The notes under the pieces are model-generated. The model ran no database searches, was not told the origin of the DNA, and saw only the letters and a program-made list of their open reading frames with translations. The translations under genes and the position numbers were made by a program. A stretch of 27,506 nucleotides of DNA from Clostridiales bacterium UBA6981 (GTDB lineage: Bacteria > Bacillota > Clostridia > Oscillospirales > Oscillospiraceae): contig DJYJ01000049.1 in assembly GCA_002450075.1 (NCBI GenBank), positions 1-27,506 on the forward strand, in the 5' to 3' direction. The first letter of the stretch is position 1. Every line of letters starts with the position of its first letter. This document shows positions 14,272 to 25,104 of the stretch, in pieces.

Positions 14272-14309
14272 AAAAGGCTGCCGCAGCATCTGCTGCGGCA
14301 GCCTTTTTT
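14272..14309 (+). terminator. Intrinsic terminator after the EFR1 gene
   Basis: A 13-bp perfect stem (14276-14288 with 14291-14303, arm GGCTGCCGCAGCA) on a 2-nt centre, followed by TTTTTT (14304-14309) and preceded by AAAA. The leading A-run could also let it serve the converging small membrane protein gene. Confidence 0.93.
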
Positions 14310-14324
14310 GAACTTGACCGATCA

Positions 14325-14552
14325 TCAATGGCAGAAATGCCCCTTCGGTGCTTTGGGCATTTTCCCGCCCTTGATGTACGCGGCGATCACGCGGTGATGC
14401 ACGCCGAGGAAATAGCCCGTCCCCAGCAGCAGCGCGCCGCCGAAAACACCGCATACAACGCGGCGAATGGCCTTTTTCAGCTTTTTCTTCCGCTTTTTCT
14501 TCTCGTGCTCGCCGATCGCTTCCACCACATTTTTCTTGTGCTTTTTGCCCAT
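14325..14552 (-). CDS. Small basic single-pass membrane protein (75 aa)
   Basis: Unknown function. The first 32 residues are highly basic (KKHKKN, KKKRKKKLKKAIRR), followed by one hydrophobic helix VVCGVFGGALLLGTGYFLGV (about 32-51) and a short tail ending KAPKGHFCH. The positive N-terminus predicts a cytoplasmic N-terminus with a single span. The Lys/Arg cluster could bind nucleic acid or acidic lipid head groups, but that is speculation. AAGGAGG lies about 7 nt before ATG, and a promoter with perfect TATAAT lies upstream. Both make it a likely real gene rather than chance. Confidence 0.75.
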   Translation of the reverse strand: MGKKHKKNVVEAIGEHEKKKRKKKLKKAIRRVVCGVFGGALLLGTGYFLGVHHRVIAAYIKGGKMPKAPKGHFCH

Positions 14553-14581
14553 GACGTGACCTCCTTTTTGATTTCTCCGCC

Positions 14582-14610
14582 ATTATATCGCAGGGGCGCC
14601 ATGCGCGCAA
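14582..14610 (-). promoter_or_regulatory. Promoter for the small basic membrane protein gene
   Basis: On the - strand, TTGCGC (14605-14610) and perfect TATAAT (14582-14587) are separated by 17 nt. The leader is about 20-25 nt and contains AAAGGAGG. Confidence 0.7.
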
Positions 14611-14642
14611 GAGCATTCCGGCTGTCGGTGCGTTTTTGCGAG

Positions 14643-14671
14643 TGGAAAAACGGCGGCGGCTGTGCTATACT
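14643..14671 (+). promoter_or_regulatory. Extended -10 promoter for tex
   Basis: TATACT (14666-14671) preceded by TGC makes an extended -10. The weak -35 TGGAAA (14643-14648) lies 17 nt upstream. The leader is about 28 nt and includes AAGGAG. Confidence 0.7.
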
Positions 14672-14705
14672 GCACGGGTAAATCAAGGCACAAGGAGAAG
14701 ACCCC

Positions 14706-16883
<2,178 letters not shown>

Positions 16884-16899
16884 CGCGCCATACGCATCC

Positions 16900-16928
16900 T
16901 TGACATCCGCCCCGCGGCGGGATATGCT
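16900..16928 (+). promoter_or_regulatory. Promoter for beta-galactosidase
   Basis: TTGACA (16900-16905), 17 nt, TATGCT (16923-16928). The spacer contains CCGCC-CCGC-GGCGG, a GC-rich inverted repeat between the two boxes, which could be an operator or chance in this GC-rich DNA. The leader is about 32 nt. Confidence 0.75.
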
Positions 16929-16966
16929 GATAAATACCGAAATAATCTGTTTTTCAGGAGAATTTC

Positions 16967-19900
16967 ATGAAAACATTTTCCTTTGACACGATCGTAAGAG
17001 ACCCCGGCGTCTTTGCCGATAACCGGCTGAGCGCCCACTCCGACCATGTGACCTACGCCTCCGCGGCGGAGATGACGGCGGGGGAGAGCAGTCTGCGCCT
17101 GCGGCTCGACGGGCTGTGGAAATTTCGCTATTCCGCCAATCCCGCGGCCGCGCCCGACGGCTTTTGGGCAAAGGACTTTGACCTTTCCGGCTGGGAGGAG
17201 ATCCATGTCCCCGCCCATATCCAGATGGAGGGCTATGACCGCCCGGCCTATGTCAACACCCAGTACCCCTGGGACGCTCAGGAGGAGCTGCGCCCCGGCG
17301 AGGTGCCGATGCACTTCAACCCGGTGGCCGACTATGTGACGGAGTTCACGCTGCCCGCCTCCTTTGCCGCGGACGAGGTCAACATCTGCTTCGAGGGCGT
17401 CGAGAGCGGCTTTGCCCTCTGGCTGAACGGAATCTATATCGGCTACAGCGAGGACAGCTTCACACCCGCTGACTTTGCTTTGACCGACGCGCTTGTCCCC
17501 GGCGTCAACCGTCTGGCCGTCCGCGTCTGGAAGTGGACGCCCGGCAGCTGGTTTGAGGATCAGGACTTTTACCGCTTCTCCGGCATTTTCCGCAGCGTGT
17601 ATCTCTATCGCGTGCCGCGCACGGCGGTCACCGACCTCTCCGTTGTGCCGACGCTCGGCGAGGACTTCTCCGTCGGCACGGTCGTGGTCACGGCCAAATG
17701 CCGCGGCTGCGGACGCGTGCGCGCACGGCTCCTGCGCGGCGGCGAGACGGCCGCCGGGAGCGAGGCGGAGGCAGGCGAGGAGACAAAGCTCACGCTCTCG
17801 ATCGCGCAGCCCGCGCTTTGGAGCGCGGAGGAGCCGAATCTCTATTCCCTGCGCCTTACCGTGACGGACGAGAGGGGCGCGGTGACAGGCGAGATCGAGC
17901 AGGCCGTCGGCTTCCGCCGCTTTGAGCTGATCGACGGCATCATGTGCCTCAACGGCAAGCGCATCGTCTTCAAGGGCGTCAACCGCCACGATTTCAGCTC
18001 GGTCTGCGGCCGCGTGCCGGTGCGTGAGGAGTTGGTGCGCGACATCGTCACGATGAAGCAGAACAACATCAACGCCATCCGCACCTCGCACTATCCCAAC
18101 CAGAGCGCGCTCTATGAGCTGTGCGACCGCTACGGCCTGTACGTCATCGACGAGTGCAACATGGAGACCCACGGCAGCTGGGACGCCGTGTACCGGCAGC
18201 AGGCCGGCGCGGATTATGTGATCCCAAAGGATCACCGCGAATTTGCCCCGCTGCTCCTCGACCGCATCAACTCGCTCTACCAGCGCGACAAGAACCATCC
18301 CTGCGTGCTGATCTGGTCCTGCGGCAACGAGAGCTTCGGCGGCAGCGTGATCCGCGATATGAGCAATCTCTTCCGCTCGCTTGATCCGCACCGCCTCGTC
18401 CACTATGAGGGCATCAGCAACGACCGCAGCTATGACGAGACCAGCGACATCGAAAGCCGGATGTATCTGCCGGTGGCCGAGGTCGAAAAATGGCTTGCCG
18501 AGCACCCCGGCAAGCCGATGATCAACTGTGAATACACCCACGCGATGGGCAACTCCTGCGGCGCGATGCACAAGTATACCGACCTCACCGACCGTGAGGC
18601 GCGCTATCAGGGCGGCTTTATCTGGGACTATGTGGACCAGTCGCTGTATCAAAAGGACCGCTTCGGCCGCGAGTACCAGGCCTACGGCGGCGATTGCGGC
18701 GAGCGGCCGACGGACTATAACTTCTCCGGCAACGGCATCGTCTACGGCGGCGACCGCGCGCCGTCGCCGAAGATGCAGGAGGTCAAGTACAACTATCAGA
18801 ACATCTCCGTTGACTTTGACGAGCGCGGCTTTACCGTAAAGAACAAGAATCTCTTCGTCGATACCGACCGTTTCGCGGCCTGGGCGATCCTGCTTGCGGA
18901 CGGCGAGAAATGCGCCGAGCTGCCGCTTTCGATCAGCGTGCCGCCCCTTTCTGAAAAGCACTATCCGATCCCCGCGGAACTCACCGAGCGCATGGCTGCG
19001 CGCGAGGCGGCGGCGATCACGCTTTGCCGTCCGCTGCCGGAATTCGCGCTGACGGTGTCCTTCCGTCTGCGCGCCGATACGCTCTGGGCAAGTACCGGCC
19101 ATGAGGTCGCCTTCGGCCAGAAGGTCTTCCGGCGTGAATTCGCGCCCCATGCCTGCACCGCGCCGCTCACCGTCGTGCGCGGCAAGTGGAACGTGGGCGT
19201 CCGCGGCGCACACTTCTCCGCCCAGTTTTCCGCGCTGCGTCCGGGGCTGACGAGCTATGTCTACGGCGGCGTCGAGCGCATCGAAAAGACCCCGATGCCG
19301 AACTTCTGGCGCGCGCCGACAGACAACGACTGCGGCAACGGCATGCCCCAGCGCTATGCCCAGTGGAAGATCGCAAGCCTCTATGCGATCGGCCTCGGAC
19401 CGGGGATGCCGCTCTACCCGCAGGTGGAGGAGCGTGAGCACAGCGTCTGCGTCACCTTCGTCTATCAAATGCCCACCGTCCCGGCGAGCGGCTGCGCGCT
19501 GCGCTATGAGGTCTTCGGCGACGGCACCGTGGAGACGACGCTGTCCTACAAGGCGGTCGAGGGACTCGGCGATATGCCGGAGTTCGGCGTGCTGTTCAAA
19601 TTCAGCGCCGATCTCGACCGCGTGATCTGGTACGGCCTCGGCCCGGAGGAGAGCTATGCCGACCGGCAGCACGGCGCGCGTCTGGGCGTATATGAAAAGA
19701 AGGTCTCGGACAGCCTCGCCCGCTATCTGGTCCCGCAGGAGAGCGGCGGCCACTGCGGCGTGCGCTGGGCCAAGGTCGTCGACCGCAAGGGACGCGGCAT
19801 GCTCTTCGAGGGCGACGGCATGTTCTTCAGCGCGCTGCCCTGGACGCCGCACGAGCTGGAAAACGCCTCGCACGCCTACGAGCTGCCGGAGGCGCACTAT

Positions 19901-20032
19901 ACGGTCGTGCGCGCCGCACTCGGTCAGATGGGCGTCGGCGGCGATGACAGCTGGGGCGCGAAGACCCATCCGGAATACCTGCTCCCGGGCGGAGAAGATC
20001 TCTCCTTCACGTTCCGATTCCGCGGGATCTGA
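16967..20032 (+). CDS. lacZ: Beta-galactosidase, GH2 (LacZ type)
   Basis: Hydrolyses terminal beta-D-galactose from lactose and related oligosaccharides; cytoplasmic, as no signal peptide is present. It is 1021 aa, matching E. coli LacZ in size and five-domain layout: sugar-binding jelly roll (about 30-215), two immunoglobulin-like domains around a TIM barrel (about 325-620), and a C-terminal Bgal_small_N domain (about 740-1019). Active-site features are VNRHDF, RTSHYPN, DECNMETHG, acid/base Glu455 in WSCGNESFGG, nucleophile Glu522 in NCEYTHAMGNS, and the late FWRAPTDND. The start has CAGGAG 8 nt upstream and its own TTGACA promoter. It converges on the alpha-galactosidase gene with a shared terminator. 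No transporter or regulator lies next to it. Confidence 0.96.
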   Translation: MKTFSFDTIVRDPGVFADNRLSAHSDHVTYASAAEMTAGESSLRLRLDGLWKFRYSANPAAAPDGFWAKDFDLSGWEEIHVPAHIQMEGYDRPAYVNTQYPWDAQEELRPGEVPMHFNPVADYVTEFTLPASFAADEVNICFEGVESGFALWLNGIYIGYSEDSFTPADFALTDALVPGVNRLAVRVWKWTPGSWFEDQDFYRFSGIFRSVYLYRVPRTAVTDLSVVPTLGEDFSVGTVVVTAKCRGCGRVRARLLRGGETAAGSEAEAGEETKLTLSIAQPALWSAEEPNLYSLRLTVTDERGAVTGEIEQAVGFRRFELIDGIMCLNGKRIVFKGVNRHDFSSVCGRVPVREELVRDIVTMKQNNINAIRTSHYPNQSALYELCDRYGLYVIDECNMETHGSWDAVYRQQAGADYVIPKDHREFAPLLLDRINSLYQRDKNHPCVLIWSCGNESFGGSVIRDMSNLFRSLDPHRLVHYEGISNDRSYDETSDIESRMYLPVAEVEKWLAEHPGKPMINCEYTHAMGNSCGAMHKYTDLTDREARYQGGFIWDYVDQSLYQKDRFGREYQAYGGDCGERPTDYNFSGNGIVYGGDRAPSPKMQEVKYNYQNISVDFDERGFTVKNKNLFVDTDRFAAWAILLADGEKCAELPLSISVPPLSEKHYPIPAELTERMAAREAAAITLCRPLPEFALTVSFRLRADTLWASTGHEVAFGQKVFRREFAPHACTAPLTVVRGKWNVGVRGAHFSAQFSALRPGLTSYVYGGVERIEKTPMPNFWRAPTDNDCGNGMPQRYAQWKIASLYAIGLGPGMPLYPQVEEREHSVCVTFVYQMPTVPASGCALRYEVFGDGTVETTLSYKAVEGLGDMPEFGVLFKFSADLDRVIWYGLGPEESYADRQHGARLGVYEKKVSDSLARYLVPQESGGHCGVRWAKVVDRKGRGMLFEGDGMFFSALPWTPHELENASHAYELPEAHYTVVRAALGQMGVGGDDSWGAKTHPEYLLPGGEDLSFTFRFRGI

Positions 20033-20048
20033 TCGACACACAAACAAC

Positions 20049-20081
20049 AAAAAGCACACGGCTGCCGCCGTGTGCTTTTTT
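20049..20081. terminator. Bidirectional terminator between beta- and alpha-galactosidase genes
   Basis: A 14-bp stem (20049-20062 with 20067-20080, core AGCACACGGC) over a TGCC loop with A-run and T-run on both sides. It serves both convergent genes. Confidence 0.93.
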
Positions 20082-20098
20082 GCTGATTAAAAGGCTTC

Positions 20099-22282
20099 TT
20101 ATTCTCTTTCCAGATGCAGCGTGAAGCTGCCGTATTCCCCGCAGTCGAGCGGGAGGGGAAGTCCCGCGTCCATCAGCGCGTCGGCGGAATAGACGCGCCC
20201 CGTCTCCCGTGCGCGGTAACGCGCGCCGGGCGTGAGAGAGCGCAGACGGATATAATGCGCCGGCTCATTCGCGTGCTTCTCGCGCAGCACGGCGCTAAGG
20301 CGCGCTGCGCTGCCGTCCTCCGCGACAAAGGCCCAGGCACAGCAGACGTCCTTCGCCGGGTCGCTCAGCCGGTAGTAGAGCCCGTCGCGGACAAGCGCGG
20401 CATCTGCCTTGTGAGCGGCGATCTGCTCCTTCACGGCCGCGCGCTCCTCGCCCGTGAGCTGGGCCGGATCGAGCTCATAGCCGAACGTGCCCGCCGCGGC
20501 CACGACGCCGCGTGTTTCAAAGGGCGTCGTCCGCCCGGTCTGGTGGTTCGGGCAGATCGACACGTGCGAGCCGACGGCGACAGCGGGATAGCCGAACGAC
20601 GTGCCGTGCTGGATATAAAGCCGGTCGATCGCGTCGGTGTTGTCGCTGCACCAGATCTGGGGGCAGTAATGCAGCATCCCGGCGTCAAAGCGTCCGCCGC
20701 CGCCGCTGCAGCCCTCGATCAGCAGCTCGGGATAACGCGCGCAGAGCTTTTCCAGTACCTCGTACACGCCGAGCATGTTCCGGTACAGCACGCGCCCCTG
20801 GTCGGGCGCGGCGTGGGAATAGACGTCCGCGATCGAGCGGTTGAGATCCCATTTGAGGTATGCGATATTGGCACCGTCGAGCACGGCGCAGATCGCACGG
20901 AAGATATGCTCCCGCACCTCTTCACGCGAGAAATCGAGCACCAGCTGGCTGCGCGAGCGGACAGGCGCCCGCCCCGGGATCGCGAGCACCCAGTCGGGAT
21001 GCGCGCGGCAGAGCGCGCTGTCCTCGCTGATCATCTCCGGCTCCATCCAGATGCCGAACTTCAGCCCCAGCGCGTTCACGCGGCGTGCAAGCTCGCCCAG
21101 CGGCATGCCGAGCTTTTCCTCGTTGACGGTCCAGTCGCCGAGCGAGCTCCTGTCGTCCTGCCGCGCGCCGAACCAGCCGTCGTCCATCACGAGCATCTCC
21201 ACGCCGAGCTTCGCGGCGTCCTCCGCGAGTGCGAGCAGACTCTCGCCCGTGAAATCGAAATACGAGGCCTCCCAGCTGTTGAGCAGGATGGGCGTTCTTT
21301 CCTCGCGGTATTTGCCGCGGCGGACGCGGCTGCGCAGACAGCGGTGAAGAGCATGGCTCAGCCGCTCAAAGCCCGCGGCGCTGTAGGACAGAATGACCTC
21401 CGGCGCGCAGATCGACTCGCCGGGGGCGAGGGGATAGGCCGCCTGCACCTCGTCCATGCCGATCGAAAGGCGCGTCTGCGAAAGCTGATCGCGCTCCGCC
21501 TCGGCGACAAAGCCGCCGCTCCATACGAGCTGCATCCCCCAGACACGTCCGGCGCTCTCTGTCGCGTCGCGGTCGCAGAGGATCACAAAGGGATTATACT
21601 GATGCGAGGAATAGCCGCGCCGGCTGCCGATCGCGTGCGTGCCGCGCCCGAGCTCCCGGCGGTCGAACTGCCGCTCAAAGGCGTAGCGGCCGGGGAAGGT
21701 GACGAGGTCATAGTCCCCGCCGACAAAATCGAGACAGGCGCTCTGCAGTCTGCCGAGCGTGAGCGTCCCCTCGCCGCGGTTTTCTGCGATGACGCTGCGC
21801 GTGATCACGTCGCAGTGCGGCAGCACGCCGTAGAGCAGCGTGACCGAGAGCCCCAGACGTTCGTCTAAAAGCGCGATCTTCAGCGTCTCGGCCTCGTCGC
21901 CGTCCTCGGCATACACGTCGGGCAGCCCCGGCAGGGCGTACTTGCCCTTTACGATCTCATGTCCCTGATAGCGCAGCGCGCAGCCCGCTGTGCCGTCCTC
22001 GCCGCGCACGGTCAGCGCAGGCGCGCGGAAATCGCCGCTGCCCCATGCGGGAAACTCCTGCGGCAGCGCGTCATAGGACCAGGTCCGGTCGTCGCCGGCA
22101 GCATAGGGGTTGCCGGAAAAGCCGCGGTCGGCAAAGGTCAGCAGATATTCCGTCTCCCCCTCGCAGCGCGCGCCGTAATACAGGTGCAGCAGCGTGCCGA
22201 AGCGGTCGACCGCAAGCTGATAGGTCGAGCGGTCGGTGTGCAGGGAAAAAATCTTTTTCTCAGACGAGTAGGAGATCGGCAT
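20099..22282 (-). CDS. Alpha-galactosidase, GH36
   Basis: Releases alpha-1,6-linked galactose from melibiose, raffinose and stachyose type sugars; cytoplasmic, with no signal peptide. It is 727 aa from the chosen start, the normal size for tetrameric GH36 group I enzymes. An N-terminal beta-sandwich (1 to about 325) precedes a TIM barrel with ILLNSWEASYFD, LVMDDGWFGARQDD, GLKFGIWMEPEMISEDS, nucleophile Asp479 in YLKWDLNRS, EGCSGGGGRFDAGML and acid/base Asp547 in CSDNTDAIDRL; a short C-terminal beta domain follows. Of two in-frame ATGs (22291 and 22282) I choose 22282, because the AGGAAAGGA site is 8 nt from it but only 1-2 nt from the upstream one. It has its own promoter, with an inverted repeat in the leader. 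Confidence 0.95.
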   Translation of the reverse strand: MPISYSSEKKIFSLHTDRSTYQLAVDRFGTLLHLYYGARCEGETEYLLTFADRGFSGNPYAAGDDRTWSYDALPQEFPAWGSGDFRAPALTVRGEDGTAGCALRYQGHEIVKGKYALPGLPDVYAEDGDEAETLKIALLDERLGLSVTLLYGVLPHCDVITRSVIAENRGEGTLTLGRLQSACLDFVGGDYDLVTFPGRYAFERQFDRRELGRGTHAIGSRRGYSSHQYNPFVILCDRDATESAGRVWGMQLVWSGGFVAEAERDQLSQTRLSIGMDEVQAAYPLAPGESICAPEVILSYSAAGFERLSHALHRCLRSRVRRGKYREERTPILLNSWEASYFDFTGESLLALAEDAAKLGVEMLVMDDGWFGARQDDRSSLGDWTVNEEKLGMPLGELARRVNALGLKFGIWMEPEMISEDSALCRAHPDWVLAIPGRAPVRSRSQLVLDFSREEVREHIFRAICAVLDGANIAYLKWDLNRSIADVYSHAAPDQGRVLYRNMLGVYEVLEKLCARYPELLIEGCSGGGGRFDAGMLHYCPQIWCSDNTDAIDRLYIQHGTSFGYPAVAVGSHVSICPNHQTGRTTPFETRGVVAAAGTFGYELDPAQLTGEERAAVKEQIAAHKADAALVRDGLYYRLSDPAKDVCCAWAFVAEDGSAARLSAVLREKHANEPAHYIRLRSLTPGARYRARETGRVYSADALMDAGLPLPLDCGEYGSFTLHLERE

Positions 22283-22309
22283 AGGCGCCATCCTTTCCGG
22301 CCAAAGAGG

Positions 22310-22333
22310 CCGCGAAAATGAGAGATTTCGCGG
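22310..22333 (-). promoter_or_regulatory. Operator-like inverted repeat in the alpha-galactosidase leader
   Basis: CCGCGAAA (22310-22317) and TTTCGCGG (22326-22333) are perfect 8-nt arms around an 8-nt centre. It begins just after the -10 box and covers the predicted start of transcription. The position fits a repressor operator or a 5' stem-loop. A second, smaller repeat CGGCC-AAAGA-GGCCG (22298-22312) sits next to it beside the ribosome binding site. Confidence 0.55.
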
Positions 22334-22335
22334 AT

Positions 22336-22363
22336 ATTATACCATCTCTGCGGGAAAAAACAA
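22336..22363 (-). promoter_or_regulatory. Promoter for alpha-galactosidase
   Basis: On the - strand, TTGTTT (22358-22363) and perfect TATAAT (22336-22341) are separated by 16 nt. It lies directly downstream of the terminator of the preceding - strand gene. Confidence 0.7.
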
Positions 22364-22372
22364 CCTCGGCGA

Positions 22373-22409
22373 AAAAACAAAAGCCCCGCAGCCATATGGC
22401 TGCGGGGCT
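22373..22409 (-). terminator. Terminator after the Fe-S oxidoreductase gene
   Basis: A 28-nt perfect palindrome (22382-22409, arm AGCCCCGCAGCCAT) lies just beyond the stop of the oxidoreductase gene. It is followed on the - strand by a T-rich run (complement of 22373-22381). Confidence 0.9.
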
Positions 22410-22429
22410 CGTTTTATTGGGGGAGGGGA

Positions 22430-25045
22430 TTACTTCGCCTGCTCGTGCATCTTGCGGATCTCGATGCGCTTCTCGCGCTCCGCGATGAACTGGGGCAGCA
22501 CCTTCGGACGATCATGGTACGGGATGTTCTCGACATAGGTGCGCTTGCGCAGGTGGATGGCGTCGAACTTGCAGCGGGAGGTGCACACGCCGCAGCCCAG
22601 GCACTTGTTCGGATCGACGAACGAGGCGCCGCAGCCGAGGCAGCGGGCGGTCTCTTTCTTGACCTGCTCTTCGGTGAAGGTCTTTCTGTCGTCACGGAAG
22701 GTCGAAGCCTTGGCCTCATCCTTGCCGGGCACCTGGCGTGCGGTGGCGTCGTAGGTACGCTTGACGGTATCGAAGTCGACGTTCTCTTTGTCAAAGGCAC
22801 GGTAGGTCAGTCTGTCGCGGCCGATCACCAGGCTCTGGCCCGGGTGGACATAGCGGTGGATCGAGATCGCGGCCTGCTTGCCCTGGGCGATCGCGTCGAT
22901 GGCGAACTTCGGGCCGGTGAAGGCGTCGCCGCCGACGAAGATGTCCTTCTGCGCGGTCTGATAGGTCATGGCGTCGGCCTTGACGCGGCCCTTCTCGTCG
23001 CATTCAAGCTCGCCGAGATCCAGCGCGCCGAGGTCGATGCGCTGGCCGATGGCGGCGAGGATCGCATCGCACGCGATCTTCTTGTCGCCCTCGCAGACGA
23101 GAGCGGCGACCTTGCCGTCCTTGCCTTCGATTTCAACGGGCTTGTGCTCGAAGAGGAACTTGACGCCCTCTTCCCTGGCCTCGGCCACCTCGGCCGGGTC
23201 GGCGGGCATGTCGCTCTCCTTGCGGCGGTAGGCGACGGTCACCTCGGCGCCGAGACGCACCGCGGTGCGGGCGACGTCCATCGCGACGTTGCCGCCGCCG
23301 ACGACCACGACCTTCCTGCCGATGGCCGGACGCGCGCCGGCGTTCGCCTCGCGCAGGAAGTCGATGCCGCCCCAGACGCCCTCGAGATCCTCGCCCGGGA
23401 TGCCGAGAGAGGAGCTCTTCTGCGCGCCGACGGCGAGATAGAACGCGTCGAAGCCCTGACGGCGCAGCTCTTCGATCGTCACGTCCTTGCCGACCTCCAC
23501 GCCGCAGCGGAAGATCACGCCCAGCTCCTTGAGCACGTCGATCTCGGCGTCGAGCACGGTCTTTTCCAGACGGAAGGACGGGATGCCGTAGCGCAGCATG
23601 CCGCCGGGCAGCTCGTTGCGGTCGAACACGGTGACCTTGTAGTTGTCGGCCGCGAGGAAGTAGGCGCAGCTGAGGCCCGCGGGGCCGGCGCCGATGATGG
23701 CGACCTTCTTGTCGGAGAAGTCATACAGCTTGCGCGGGACAAAGCGGGTGTCGCGGTCGAGCTCACGGTCGGCGATGAACTTCTTGACCTCGTCAATGGC
23801 GACGGCGCGGTCGATATCACCGCGGGTGCAGGCCTCCTCGCACTTGCGGTTGCAGATGCGGCCGCAGACGGCGGGCAGCGGGTTTTCCTTCTTGATGAGC
23901 TCGAGCGCGTCGAGGTAGCGTCCCTGGGCGGCGAGCTTCAAATAGCCCTGAACGGCGATGTGCGCCGGGCAGGCGGTCTTGCAGGGCGCGGTGCCCTCGG
24001 GCGCGATGTATTCGCGGTTGGTGCGGTGCTCGGGATTCCAGTGCTCCTCGGTCCACTCGATGTCGTCGGGCAGCTCGTGGGGCTTGTGCTCGATCGGCGT
24101 CTTGGCGCAGAGCTTCTGACCCATCTGAATGGCGTTGTTCGCGCAGTGGTCGGTGCACTGGCCGCAGGCCACGCATTTTTCCTTGTCGATCTCGGCCACA
24201 TAGTTGCTGGCAGAGGTGGCGGGGCAGTTGTAATACTGCGACACGCCGAGGGCAAGGCAGCTTTCGGTCATGCAGTTGCAGATCGCGAGCGTCTCGTCCG
24301 TGTGGAGCGTGGTGACCTGGTGGACGCAGCCGCGCGCCTCGGCCTTCTCGATGAGCGCCTTGGCCTCGGCCACGGTGGCGGGCTTGCCCTTGCCGGTGCG
24401 GTTGAACATGTCGCCGACATGACCCAGGAACACGCACAGACCCTCGTCAAGGTCGCCGGAGCCCTCGCCCATCATGCGGCGCACGCGGCGGCACTGGCAG
24501 GGCGTGATGCTGATGTGTCCCTCGTTCTCCTCGAGGAACTTGCTGACGCGCTCGTGGTCGATCTGCTCCGTCCCGGCGGGGATGGCGCTCTCGAACGGGA
24601 TGACGCGCATGATGCCGGCACCCATCGGGGTGGTCGGCGCATGCTCGATCTGGCTGGTGGTGGCGTGCTGATGGAAGGCGTACGCGATCTCGGGATGCGC
24701 GATGCAGAACTTCTCGTTGATCAGCAGGAACTCGAAGATACCGGGCGTGTAGGGCGGCAGCAGATAGACCTCCAGCCCCACCTTCGGCACGACGACCTGG
24801 ACGACAAGACCGATGTCGGTGATCTCGTGCAGGACCTCGCGGGTGCGCTTGATGCTCATGCCGGCCTTGCGCGCGATGATCGGCACGAAGGACGGCTTCA
24901 TGCTCGTCAGCGCCATCATGACGGTGATCTGCTCGTCGGTGATCCACTGCTCGAACATCTTGTACTCCGCGCAGTCGGGCGTGATCTTATAATGCCCGTC
25001 GTTGATCTTCTCGCACAGCTTGATCAGGTTTTGCCTGACTTCCAA
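22430..25045 (-). CDS. Multi-cluster Fe-S/FAD oxidoreductase: winged-helix ferredoxin module fused to a GltD-like domain
   Basis: An 871-aa NAD(P)H-linked electron-transfer flavoprotein whose reaction I cannot name. Domains in order: an N-terminal module (about 1-310) with a winged-helix-like part and cysteine groups CQCRR near 180 and CNCMTESC near 250, then a ferredoxin motif CVACGQCTDHC (about 290-300); a GltD-type helical Fe-S domain (TAPCKTACPAHIAVQGYL ... CGRICNRKCEEAC, about 350-425); an FAD/NAD(P)-binding domain with VAIIGAGPAGLSCAYFLA (about 446) and VVVVGGGNVAMDVARTAVRLG (about 578); and a C-terminal ferredoxin (CLGCGASF ... CLGCGVCTSRCKF, about 798-825). Translation most likely starts at TTG 25045, since AAGGAGG lies 7 nt before it. 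The longer in-frame ATG at 25162 lies within the promoter. It may relate to unclassified NADPH:acceptor oxidoreductases of anaerobes. It faces a DUF362 gene across a 221-nt divergent region. Confidence 0.87.
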   Translation of the reverse strand: MEVRQNLIKLCEKINDGHYKITPDCAEYKMFEQWITDEQITVMMALTSMKPSFVPIIARKAGMSIKRTREVLHEITDIGLVVQVVVPKVGLEVYLLPPYTPGIFEFLLINEKFCIAHPEIAYAFHQHATTSQIEHAPTTPMGAGIMRVIPFESAIPAGTEQIDHERVSKFLEENEGHISITPCQCRRVRRMMGEGSGDLDEGLCVFLGHVGDMFNRTGKGKPATVAEAKALIEKAEARGCVHQVTTLHTDETLAICNCMTESCLALGVSQYYNCPATSASNYVAEIDKEKCVACGQCTDHCANNAIQMGQKLCAKTPIEHKPHELPDDIEWTEEHWNPEHRTNREYIAPEGTAPCKTACPAHIAVQGYLKLAAQGRYLDALELIKKENPLPAVCGRICNRKCEEACTRGDIDRAVAIDEVKKFIADRELDRDTRFVPRKLYDFSDKKVAIIGAGPAGLSCAYFLAADNYKVTVFDRNELPGGMLRYGIPSFRLEKTVLDAEIDVLKELGVIFRCGVEVGKDVTIEELRRQGFDAFYLAVGAQKSSSLGIPGEDLEGVWGGIDFLREANAGARPAIGRKVVVVGGGNVAMDVARTAVRLGAEVTVAYRRKESDMPADPAEVAEAREEGVKFLFEHKPVEIEGKDGKVAALVCEGDKKIACDAILAAIGQRIDLGALDLGELECDEKGRVKADAMTYQTAQKDIFVGGDAFTGPKFAIDAIAQGKQAAISIHRYVHPGQSLVIGRDRLTYRAFDKENVDFDTVKRTYDATARQVPGKDEAKASTFRDDRKTFTEEQVKKETARCLGCGASFVDPNKCLGCGVCTSRCKFDAIHLRKRTYVENIPYHDRPKVLPQFIAEREKRIEIRKMHEQAK

Positions 25046-25104
25046 ATTGATTCCCTCCTTAAATTCGTTGACCCCTCTTTTGGTATCATGAATAGACAAA
25101 AGAC

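Noticed and set aside
20114..21868. 584-codon open frame on the + strand opposite alpha-galactosidase
   Set aside because: A shadow. The - strand frame has intact GH36 catalytic residues.
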